Shown: piece by piece, positions 1-5,883 of the stretch
Numbering within the stretch: position 1 is the first letter of the stretch
How the letters are laid out: the number at the start of each line of letters is the position of its first letter
From: Gammaproteobacteria bacterium
GTDB lineage: Bacteria > Pseudomonadota > Gammaproteobacteria > Burkholderiales > Burkholderiaceae_E
Length of the DNA: 8,004 bases
Reading direction: 5' to 3'
Assembly (NCBI GenBank): GCA_030425615.1
Contig: JAUIAI010000088.1
Coordinates: 1 to 8,004, forward strand
Program-made: the position numbers and the translations under genes
Notes under the pieces: generated by a model
The model's input: the letters and a program-made list of their open reading frames with translations, nothing else
Database searches by the model: none
Told to the model about the DNA's origin: nothing

Positions 1-211
1 GTCCCGGAATACCCACAAACCGTCCGTTTCCTGAACCTCTTATATGACCGTTTTAGGTTATTCCAGCCGGGCGAATGATCATTTCTCCGACAACCCGGCT
101 CGTCACCGGGTGCACCCGACAGATGCTTCGGACAATCCGGTGCGAACATCCGCCGCCGGACCGGCTGTTAACATGGGCGGCTCGAAAAAGCACCACTGGC
201 AGGATTCCATC
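1..211. other. Leader region upstream of the transglutaminase-like gene, no supported gene
   Basis: The + frame of the downstream gene stays open back to an ATG at 44. Codons between 44 and about 172 often end in A or T, unlike the strongly G/C-ending codons of the gene itself, and no Shine-Dalgarno sequence precedes the ATG at 44. I read this stretch as mostly untranslated leader or promoter DNA. It is visibly more AT-rich near 25-60 than the rest of the window, but I could not find a convincing -35/-10 pair. The other start candidates in it are GTG 110, GTG 140 and ATG 173. Confidence 0.45.
201..204 (+). promoter_or_regulatory. Ribosome binding site (AGGA) deciding the start at GTG 212
   Basis: AGGA lies seven bases before GTG 212. 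It is the best-spaced Shine-Dalgarno-like sequence among the in-frame starts. The ATG at 173 has only a distant GGA about 12 bases upstream, and the ATG at 44 has none. Confidence 0.5.
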
Positions 212-922
212 GTGGCCATCACGCACTTTCCGGGCCTTCCCACGAGCGCTGAGGCGCTGCGGGCGGCAACTGAATTCCTCGATCTCGATCATCCGGCGTT
301 GCAGGCCTTCGTCGCACGACACGTCGCGGGCCGCACGACCCCCCGTGAGCGCGCGGTCGCGCTGTTCTACGCGGTGCGCGACGAGATCCGCTACGACCCC
401 TACCGCATCGGCTTCGAGGACGCGGACTACAAGGCCAGCACGGTGCTGGCCAACGGTTACGGCTGGTGCGTGACCAAGGCGGTCCTGATGGCCGCGAGCC
501 TGCGTGTGGCGGGCATCCCGGCGGCGCTCGGATTCGCTGACGTCAGGAACCACCTCACGAGCGACAAGCTTCGCGAGCGCATGGGCGGGGTCGACGTCTT
601 CTACAACCACGGATACGCGGCAGCACTCATCGACGGTCAGTGGCTGAAGCTCGCACCGGCGTTCAACATCGAACTCTGCGATCGCTTCCACGTGCTGCCG
701 ACCGAGTTCGACGGCACGGCGGACGCGCTCTACCAGGAGTTCGATGCCCGGCAGCGCCTGCACATGCAGTATCTGGCGGATCACGGCACCTACAGCGACC
801 TGCCGCTGGACAAGATCCGGGCCGACTTCGCCCGCCATTATCCGAACAGCGTCTTCGCGCCGCACATTCCCTCGGCCGACGATCCCTTCGACAGTCCCGC
901 CAGCCGTCCCGCGGCGGCCTGA
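212..922 (+). CDS. Transglutaminase-like (papain-fold) domain protein
   Basis: About 236 residues from GTG 212 (249 if ATG 173 is used). The body matches the transglutaminase-like core: a helical lead-in (ATEFLDLDHPALQAFV), then a Cys-containing NGYGWCVTKAVLMAASLR segment with the nucleophile at Cys86, and a YNHGYAAALIDGQW segment with His133. In classical members the third catalytic residue is an Asp after the Trp of the last strand; here that place reads LKLAPAFN, so Ala148 replaces it. I recall a bacterial subfamily with a similar APAFN/TPAFN ending, so this may be a family trait rather than decay. The C-terminal part (EFDGTADALYQEFD, HMQYLADHG, DLPLDKI) also looks like that subfamily. No signal peptide is evident, so it is probably cytoplasmic. 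Members may act as amidases, proteases or crosslinkers; the substrate here is unknown. It lies 166 bases before the DUF1800 gene on the same strand, with no clear functional link. The start remains uncertain. Confidence 0.85.
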   Translation: MAITHFPGLPTSAEALRAATEFLDLDHPALQAFVARHVAGRTTPRERAVALFYAVRDEIRYDPYRIGFEDADYKASTVLANGYGWCVTKAVLMAASLRVAGIPAALGFADVRNHLTSDKLRERMGGVDVFYNHGYAAALIDGQWLKLAPAFNIELCDRFHVLPTEFDGTADALYQEFDARQRLHMQYLADHGTYSDLPLDKIRADFARHYPNSVFAPHIPSADDPFDSPASRPAAA

Positions 923-960
923 GCACCTGGCGGACACGCACGCGCGGCGCGCCCGCTTTC

Positions 961-974
961 GGCCGGATCCGGCC
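961..974. repeat. Perfect 14-base palindrome GGCCGGATCCGGCC
   Basis: It sits 38 bases after the transglutaminase-like stop codon. The sequence is self-complementary and could fold as a 5-bp stem with a 4-base loop. No T-run follows, so it is a poor intrinsic terminator. In DNA this GC-rich, chance occurrence is quite possible. Confidence 0.3.
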
Positions 975-1038
975 GCCCGTCCCCGTTCCCACGCCTCCCG
1001 TCGACCGACGTTGGCCGCAGACCACGTCCGCGGCCTAC

Positions 1039-1071
1039 GTTTCGCCCGTTCGAAACCGTGAACTATTTCAC
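1039..1071. promoter_or_regulatory. Two adjacent inverted repeats upstream of the DUF1800 gene
   Basis: GTTTCG (1039-1044) pairs with CGAAAC (1051-1056) around a 6-base centre. Two bases further on, GTGAA (1058-1062) pairs with TTCAC (1067-1071) around CTAT. Both arms are perfect, and the block ends 17 bases before the start codon. It is also the most AT-rich stretch of the intergenic gap. The position fits a repressor or activator operator, or 5'-UTR hairpins just ahead of the ribosome binding site. No regulator can be named, and no clear -35/-10 pair was found. Confidence 0.35.
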
Positions 1072-1075
1072 ACTC

Positions 1076-1080
1076 GAGGA
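1076..1080 (+). promoter_or_regulatory. Ribosome binding site of the DUF1800 gene (GAGGA)
   Basis: GAGGA lies eight bases before ATG 1089. This is ideal spacing and supports that start, which also gives a complete lipoprotein signal peptide. Confidence 0.75.
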
Positions 1081-1088
1081 CGGGCGAG

Positions 1089-2822
1089 ATGTACCGAGGA
1101 TCCCAAGCGCACCGATGGATCGGCCGTACGGCCATCGTGCTCCTGACCGCCACGCTCGTCGCCTGCGGCGGCGGCGGAGGGGGCGGCGGAACGGTCACCT
1201 ACAAGAGCGGCGGCGGGACCACCCAGCCGCCCCAGTCGCACCCGGTCAGCGATGCCGAGGCCTCGCGCTTCCTCGCGCAGGCCACGTACGGGCCGAAGGC
1301 CGTCGAGATCGAGACGCTCAAGCGCGACGGCTACGTCCGCTGGATCGAGAATCAGTTCGCCCAGCCCATGTCGTCGATGCGCGACTGGGTCGACGGTCGG
1401 CGGGTCATCGCCGGCGAGGACAGCATCGACCGCAAATGGATCCACAACGGCTTCTGGCGCAACGTCGCCGTCGGCTCTGACCAGTTGCGTCAGAGGGTGG
1501 CCTTCGCGCTGTCGCAGATCTTCGTGATCTCGATGGTCGACGGCAACGTCAACCGCTATCCGCGCGGCGTCGCCGACTACTACGACATGCTCGCGCGTAA
1601 TGCGTTCGGGAACTTCCGGACCCTGCTGCAGGATGTCTCGCTTCACCCGATGATGGGCCTGTACCTGTCGCACCTGGCGAACCAGAAGGGCGACCCGGCC
1701 ACCGGCCGCGTGCCCGACGAGAACTTCGCGCGCGAGGTCATGCAACTGTTCACCATCGGGCTGTACGAACTGCGGCCCGACGGCACGATGCGTACCGACG
1801 CCATGGGCGAACCGATCGAGACCTACACGAACGCAGACGTGGAGGGTCTGGCCAAGGCGTTCACCGGCTTCAGCTGGGGCGGTCCCGACCTGCAGCGCGG
1901 CCGATTCTTCGGATGGGTCAAGGCGCCGGACCGCGAGGTCCTGCCGATGCAGGGCTATCCCGACTACCACTCCACGGAGCCGAAGTCCTTTCTCGGTCTG
2001 ACGCTGCCCGGGCAGACCTACCCGGATCCTCAGTACACCATCGTGGAAGCGCTGGACCATCTGTTCGCACATGCGAACGTGGGTCCCTTCATCGCCAAAC
2101 AGCTCATACAGCGGCTGGTCACGAGTAATCCGAGTCCGGCCTACGTGGCCCGGGTGGCCGCCCAGTTCGACGACAACGGCGAGGGCGAGCGCGGCGACAT
2201 GCGGGCCGTGGTCCGCGCCATCCTCTTCGACCCGGAGGCACGGGACATGGCCCGCGCGCAGTCGCCGGCGGCCGGCAAGGTCCGCGAGCCCGTCCTGCGC
2301 TTCGCCCACTGGATGCGAAGTTTCGAGGCCGGCTCGACGAGCGGTCAGTTCCTCATCAACGAAACGGACGATCCGACGAAGAGCCTCGGCCAGAGCGTGC
2401 TGCGTTCTCCGTCCGTGTTCAACTTCTACCGCCCCGGCTACGTCCCGCCTAACACCGATCTCGCCGTCGGCGGACTCGTGGCGCCCGAGTTGCAGACCAC
2501 GCACGAAACGACGGTCGCCGGCTGGCTCAATCTGATGCGCTCGGTCGTCCCGCTCGGCTACGGCGACAAGCGCGACGTGAACTCGCGCTATCCCGGCGAG
2601 TTCGCGCTGGCAGACGACCCGCCAGAGCTCGTGGAGCGCGTGAACATGCTCCTGCTGCACGGATCGATGTCGCCGACGCTGCGATCACGGATCCAGCAGG
2701 CGGTGGGCTCGGTCAACATTCCCGGCAATGACGCCCAGCGCGCGTTCGACGCCCGCATGAACCGCGTCCACATGGCCGTGTTCCTCACCATGGCTTCACC
2801 CGAGTACGCAGTGCTCAAGTGA
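1089..2822 (+). CDS. DUF1800 family exported lipoprotein
   Basis: 577 residues. The N-terminus is a lipoprotein signal: positively charged head (MYRGSQAHRWIGR), hydrophobic core (TAIVLLTATL), and lipobox L-V-A-C with the lipidated Cys at 26. Eight glycines and a Ser/Thr/Gln/Pro linker follow, a typical flexible tether, so the mature protein should be membrane-anchored and face the periplasm or surface. The remainder fits DUF1800 (PF08811): ASRFLAQATYGP near residues 57-68, LRQRVAFALSQIFVIS near 131-146, YYDMLARNAFGNF, then the hallmark FAREVMQLFTIGLYEL at about 213-228, YTNADVEGLAKAFTGFSW, and FIAKQLIQRLVTSNP. The family has no established biochemical function; it is helix-rich and often encoded next to DUF1501 proteins, as here. 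The next gene begins 16 bases after the stop, so the two are almost certainly co-transcribed. No frameshift or truncation is seen, and the length is usual for the family. Confidence 0.95.
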   Translation: MYRGSQAHRWIGRTAIVLLTATLVACGGGGGGGGTVTYKSGGGTTQPPQSHPVSDAEASRFLAQATYGPKAVEIETLKRDGYVRWIENQFAQPMSSMRDWVDGRRVIAGEDSIDRKWIHNGFWRNVAVGSDQLRQRVAFALSQIFVISMVDGNVNRYPRGVADYYDMLARNAFGNFRTLLQDVSLHPMMGLYLSHLANQKGDPATGRVPDENFAREVMQLFTIGLYELRPDGTMRTDAMGEPIETYTNADVEGLAKAFTGFSWGGPDLQRGRFFGWVKAPDREVLPMQGYPDYHSTEPKSFLGLTLPGQTYPDPQYTIVEALDHLFAHANVGPFIAKQLIQRLVTSNPSPAYVARVAAQFDDNGEGERGDMRAVVRAILFDPEARDMARAQSPAAGKVREPVLRFAHWMRSFEAGSTSGQFLINETDDPTKSLGQSVLRSPSVFNFYRPGYVPPNTDLAVGGLVAPELQTTHETTVAGWLNLMRSVVPLGYGDKRDVNSRYPGEFALADDPPELVERVNMLLLHGSMSPTLRSRIQQAVGSVNIPGNDAQRAFDARMNRVHMAVFLTMASPEYAVLK

Positions 2823-2827
2823 CCGAC

Positions 2828-2831
2828 GGAG
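2828..2831 (+). promoter_or_regulatory. Ribosome binding site of the DUF1501 gene (GGAG)
   Basis: GGAG lies seven bases before ATG 2839, inside the 16-base gap after the DUF1800 stop codon. It supports this start, which gives a complete Tat signal peptide. Confidence 0.7.
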
Positions 2832-2838
2832 ATTCCCG

Positions 2839-4248
2839 ATGACCACCCAGAGCTCCCGCCGACGCTTCCTGCGAACCGCCTCCCTGCTGGCTCCGCTCGG
2901 CCCGGCCGCGCCCTTCGCCCTCAACCTTGCCGCCGTGGGGAACGCCGCCGCCCAGAGCGCGTCCGACTACAAGGCGCTGGTCTGCGTCTTCCTGTTCGGC
3001 GGCAACGACCACGGCAACACGGTGCTGGCCACGGACACGGATTCCTGGAACGCCTATCTCGAGTTGCGCGGCGCCGGATCGTCCCCCATCGCCCTGCCCG
3101 CCGCAGGCACCGACGGCGGGGTCCTGCCGATCACGCCGGCCACCGCGCAGAGCGGGCGCAGCTTCGCGTTGCATCCGTCGCTCGGCGACCTGCGCGATCT
3201 TTTCGCCGACGGCAAGGCCGCGGTGATCGCCAACGTCGGGCCGCTGATCGCTCCGATGAACCGCACGGACTGGGACGAGCAACGCGTGCAACGCCCGCCC
3301 AAGCTCTTCTCGCACAACGACCAGCAGTCCATCTGGCAGGCCTATGCCCCCGAAGGCGCCCGCTACGGCTGGGGTGGGCGGATGGGTGATCTGCTCGCGA
3401 GCATGAACGGTGCACCGACCTTCACCTGCATGTCCACCGGCGGGAACGCGGTCTGGCTGGCCGGCGAACAGACCGTCCCGTTTCGTGCCGGCAAGAACGG
3501 CGCCACGGAGATCACGGGCCTCAGCGGCTCGCTCTACGGATCGTCGAGCGCGGCCGGTCTGTACCGGGACATCGTCACCGAGGATTCGTCGCAGTACTTC
3601 GAGCGCGCCCACGCGAGCATCGTGCGCCGCGCGATCGACGCGCAGGCCACTCTGAACAGCTCGATGATCGCCTCCGATGCCCTGGAGGCCGTGCCCAACG
3701 CTCCGGGCGGCGGACGCAACGGCCTGGCCGAGCAGCTCAATACCGTTGCCCGGATCATCGGCGCGCGCAGCGCACTCGGCGTACGCCGTCAGGTGTTCTT
3801 CGTGAGCATGGGCGGCTTCGACACGCACGACAACCAGCTCGGTCGCCATGCCGGCCTGATGGGTTCGCTCGGCCAGGCGCTGGCCTACTTCCAGCGCCTG
3901 CTGGCCGATCCGGCCATCGACGCGGCCGGCGCGGTCACGACGTTCACCGCCTCGGACTTCGGCCGTACGATGGCCAGCAACGGCGACGGCACCGATCACG
4001 GCTGGGGCGCACATCATTTCGTGGTGGGCGGCGCGGTGCGCGGTGGCGACATCTACGGCCGTTTTCCGGTCGTGGGTGCCGGCACCCCCGACGACGTCGG
4101 CCGGGGGCGTCTGCTGCCCGTGCAGTCGGTGGATCAGTACGGCGGAACACTGGCCTCCTGGTTCGGGGTCGGCAGCAGTCTGCTGGGCGACATATTCCCG
4201 AACCTCGGCAACTTCGGCTCGAGCCAGGATCTCGGCTTCATGACCTGA
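2839..4248 (+). CDS. DUF1501 family protein exported by the Tat pathway
   Basis: 469 residues. The N-terminus carries a twin-arginine signal: S-R-R-R-F-L-R at residues 6-12, a mildly hydrophobic Leu/Ala/Pro core, and an Ala-rich cleavage region ending near residue 38 (NAAAQSA). It should be folded, perhaps with metal, in the cytoplasm before export. The body fits DUF1501 (PF07394), which I understand to be related to the alkaline phosphatase/sulfatase fold. Visible motifs are LVCVFLFGGNDHGN at about 47-60 with Asp57 as a likely metal ligand, MGGFDTHDNQ at 324-333, ASDFGRT at 371-377 and GTDHGWGAHH at 384-393 with Asp386 and His387, then VVGGAVRGGDIYG and a C-terminal VDQYGGTLASWFG. These Asp/His clusters resemble the metal-site layout of that superfamily, but no reaction is established. 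It forms an operon with the upstream DUF1800 lipoprotein. Its stop is 37 bases from the end of the converging dehalogenase gene, with no obvious terminator hairpin between them. Confidence 0.95.
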   Translation: MTTQSSRRRFLRTASLLAPLGPAAPFALNLAAVGNAAAQSASDYKALVCVFLFGGNDHGNTVLATDTDSWNAYLELRGAGSSPIALPAAGTDGGVLPITPATAQSGRSFALHPSLGDLRDLFADGKAAVIANVGPLIAPMNRTDWDEQRVQRPPKLFSHNDQQSIWQAYAPEGARYGWGGRMGDLLASMNGAPTFTCMSTGGNAVWLAGEQTVPFRAGKNGATEITGLSGSLYGSSSAAGLYRDIVTEDSSQYFERAHASIVRRAIDAQATLNSSMIASDALEAVPNAPGGGRNGLAEQLNTVARIIGARSALGVRRQVFFVSMGGFDTHDNQLGRHAGLMGSLGQALAYFQRLLADPAIDAAGAVTTFTASDFGRTMASNGDGTDHGWGAHHFVVGGAVRGGDIYGRFPVVGAGTPDDVGRGRLLPVQSVDQYGGTLASWFGVGSSLLGDIFPNLGNFGSSQDLGFMT

Positions 4249-4285
4249 GCGGCGTCCCCGCCCCTGTCCTCCACCGGTCGCACGC

Positions 4286-4972
4286 TCAGCGCGCCACCCA
4301 GCCGCCGCACACGGGAAAGACCTGACCGACGAAGCAGTCGGCCGACGGCCCCAGCAGATAGGCGGCGAAGCCCGCATCCTCCTCGGCGCCGACGAGGCGT
4401 CCGAGCGGCACCTCACGCCTGAGCCGTTCCTGGAACTTCGGCAGGGCCTGGATTTCCGCAGGGAAATAGGTGGGGTTATCGACGAAGTTCTGGGCGATGG
4501 CGTTGATGCGGATGCCTTCGCGCGCCAGTTCGACGCCGGTGGCCTGGACCCAGGCGAGTTGCGCCCCGCGCGCCGCGCTGTAGGTGGAGGTGCGCGGCAT
4601 GCCCCGCAGCGCCGAGGCGCTTCCCATGACGAGGAAGCGCCCGCCGGTCCCACGCTCCCGCCATTGCGGCAAGACGGCGCGAAGCAGACGCGGCAGGGGA
4701 TCCACCATCCTTGCGAAGGTGTCACGCCACTCCTCGTCTCCGACCTCCCCGGCCGGGGTGCTCGGCGCCGGGACGCCGAGATTCGCGACGATCGCATCGA
4801 GCGCGCCGGCGGCGTCCACGCACGCCTGCGCGGCCAACGGCGAATCCAGCTCGCCGGTGGCCTCCACCACTTCTGCCCCCGCCTGCCCGATCGCCCGGCA
4901 GAGCGCGGGTCCCATGAAGACGTCGGCCTGCGTCACCAGGACGCGCTGGCCGGTCAGATCGTTGCTCGCCAT
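4286..4972 (-). CDS. Probable halohydrin (haloalcohol) dehalogenase, SDR fold
   Basis: 228 residues from ATG 4972. A longer frame from 5011 exists, but the strong ribosome binding site and fold start favour 4972. The fold is that of short-chain dehydrogenases, but the cofactor motif TGxxxGxG is replaced by T14-Q-A-D-V-F19-M-G21, and YxxxK by Tyr131-SAA-Arg135. Both halohydrin dehalogenase fingerprints are matched exactly: T-X4-F/Y-X-G, and S-X12-Y-X3-R (Ser118, Tyr131, Arg135). Spacing equals the Ser132/Tyr145/Arg149 triad of HheC, and Phe19 falls at HheC Phe12 in the halide pocket. QNFVDNPTYFP (161-171) aligns with the halide-site loop of HheC, and the end (GQVFPVCGGW) also corresponds, without the C-terminal extension of HheC. 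Such enzymes are cofactor-free: they release halide from vicinal haloalcohols to make epoxides, and open epoxides with azide, cyanide, nitrite or similar anions. The natural substrate here is unknown. It lies 77 bases after the hydrolase. The alternative is an inactive or atypical SDR oxidoreductase. Confidence 0.87.
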   Translation of the reverse strand: MASNDLTGQRVLVTQADVFMGPALCRAIGQAGAEVVEATGELDSPLAAQACVDAAGALDAIVANLGVPAPSTPAGEVGDEEWRDTFARMVDPLPRLLRAVLPQWRERGTGGRFLVMGSASALRGMPRTSTYSAARGAQLAWVQATGVELAREGIRINAIAQNFVDNPTYFPAEIQALPKFQERLRREVPLGRLVGAEEDAGFAAYLLGPSADCFVGQVFPVCGGWVAR

Positions 4973-4979
4973 CGTGATG

Positions 4980-4987
4980 CCTCCTCC
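4980..4987 (-). promoter_or_regulatory. Strong ribosome binding site (GGAGGAGG) of the dehalogenase gene
   Basis: On the - strand GGAGGAGG ends seven bases before ATG 4972, a near-ideal Shine-Dalgarno sequence. It decides the start: the upstream in-frame ATG at 5011 has no comparable site and would add 13 residues (MRAVGNPPGGGIT) ahead of the first beta strand. It also indicates independent, efficient translation. Confidence 0.85.
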
Positions 4988-5032
4988 GGGCGGATTCCCG
5001 ACAGCCCGCAATGTACCGGCATCGCGCTCAGC

Positions 5033-5045
5033 GCCTGCCGCAGGC
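5033..5045. repeat. Small inverted repeat after the hydrolase stop codon
   Basis: GCCTG (5033-5037) pairs with CAGGC (5041-5045) around a 3-base loop, four bases beyond the hydrolase stop codon in transcription direction. No T-run follows on the - strand, so it is at best a weak attenuator and not a clear terminator. The gap from 4973 to 5049 holds no other structure apart from the ribosome binding site. Confidence 0.25.
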
Positions 5046-5049
5046 CTTG

Positions 5050-5883
5050 TCAGGCGGCACGCACCTGCCCCGTCGGCGACCGCGCGTCCAGCCAGGCATC
5101 GAGCGCCGCGAGCGCCGGATCACGCCAGTCGGGCGCTTCGTTGAACAACTCGTGAAGACCGCCTTCGATCTCGCGGTAGTCGAGCATCGCAGGCGCTGCC
5201 CGCTGCGCGAAAGCGCGCCAGCCCGCCGGATCCACGACCTGGTCCCGGCTGCCGCCGATGAGCAGCGTCGGACAGGCGAGCTCGTTTGCACGGCGCACCG
5301 ATTCGCGTCCGGATTCGAGCATCCAGCGCACCATCGCCGCGGATATCCGACCGTGCACGAGCGGATCGTCGTGATACGCCTCGACCTGCCCGGCATCGTG
5401 CGAGAGGCGACGTCCGTCGATGGGGCGCGACAGCACGAGCCGCGGCGCGAGCGCGTGCAGCAACCGCAACTGCGCCCGCTGCATCCGGCTCAGATTGGGC
5501 CGCAGGGCCGGCGAAGAAAGGATCAGACCGGCGACCGGCCGGGCCCGTTGCAGCACCAGTTCCGCCGCCAGCATACCGCCCATGCTGTGACCGAAGAGCA
5601 CGGGCGGCCCGCCCGTGCGCTGCGCGAACGCATCCAGCAGCCGGATCGCATCCTCGACCAGACCGGACTCCGCGGGCAATTCGCCGCGTCCGCCCGGCGA
5701 ATTGCCGTGGCCCCTGTGATCGTGCGATCCAACGTGCCAACCCTGATCGTTCAGATGCGCGATCAGGCGGCGATAGCGACCCACGTGCTCGCCGTAGCCG
5801 TGCAGCAGATACAACGTGCCGCGGACCGGCGCCCTGGCGGGCCAGTCATGGACGGCCAGACCGGTGGCATCGCGCCCGGTCAC
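5050..5883 (-). CDS. Serine alpha/beta hydrolase, monoacylglycerol lipase/lysophospholipase-like
   Basis: 277 residues from GTG 5883. It fits the Hydrolase_4 (serine aminopeptidase S33) branch: TLYLLHGYGEHVGRY at 23-37 gives the oxyanion-side HG motif, and HDHRGHGNSPGGRGEL at 54-69 is the branch signature. The nucleophile elbow is GHSMGG with Ser100. The acid is probably Asp214 (GGSRDQVVDP) and the base His244 (GGLHELFNE), giving a complete triad. A cap region lies roughly at 125-190. No signal peptide is seen, so it should be cytosolic. Likely activity is hydrolysis of carboxyl esters such as monoglycerides or lysophospholipids; the substrate is not readable from sequence. The GTG start shares four bases (GTGA) with the stop codon of the upstream oxidoreductase, and no independent Shine-Dalgarno sequence is visible, so translation is probably coupled. 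The frame extends further upstream only as an overlap with the oxidoreductase. The Ser nucleophile excludes epoxide hydrolase and haloalkane dehalogenase, which use Asp. Confidence 0.92.
   Translation of the reverse strand: MTGRDATGLAVHDWPARAPVRGTLYLLHGYGEHVGRYRRLIAHLNDQGWHVGSHDHRGHGNSPGGRGELPAESGLVEDAIRLLDAFAQRTGGPPVLFGHSMGGMLAAELVLQRARPVAGLILSSPALRPNLSRMQRAQLRLLHALAPRLVLSRPIDGRRLSHDAGQVEAYHDDPLVHGRISAAMVRWMLESGRESVRRANELACPTLLIGGSRDQVVDPAGWRAFAQRAAPAMLDYREIEGGLHELFNEAPDWRDPALAALDAWLDARSPTGQVRAA

Noticed and set aside
1167..1190. GGC/GGA/GGG tract as a phase-variable repeat
   Set aside because: It encodes eight glycines with mixed codons and no long homopolymer or uniform unit. It is better explained as the flexible linker after the lipidated Cys.
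53..1198. A 381-codon - strand frame opposite the transglutaminase-like gene
   Set aside because: No motif is recognisable, and its polyproline start is only the complement of the polyglycine codons of the DUF1800 lipoprotein.
1068..2660. A 530-codon open frame on the - strand opposite the DUF1800 gene
   Set aside because: It is Arg/Val/His/Asp-rich with no recognisable domain and lies fully antisense to a gene with clear family motifs. This is a common shadow in GC-rich DNA.
4249..4285. Bidirectional terminator between the converging DUF1501 and dehalogenase genes
   Set aside because: The 37 bases are C-rich with only a 6-base ACCGGT palindrome; there is no stable stem with a T-run on either strand.
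2815..4797. A 660-codon open frame on the - strand across the DUF1501 gene and part of the dehalogenase gene
   Set aside because: It spans two real genes in the wrong frame, is low-complexity in Arg, Gly and Ala, and shows no motif. It is a shadow frame.
4973..5049. A -10-like TACATT on the - strand as a promoter for the dehalogenase gene
   Set aside because: Only four of six bases match the consensus and no fitting -35 was found, so a promoter cannot be supported.
5050..5883. Possibility that the hydrolase is an epoxide hydrolase or haloalkane dehalogenase completing a dehalogenation pathway
   Set aside because: The nucleophile elbow is GHSMGG with Ser100. Those enzymes use Asp at this position, and the HGYGEH and DHRGHG motifs point to the monoacylglycerol lipase branch.
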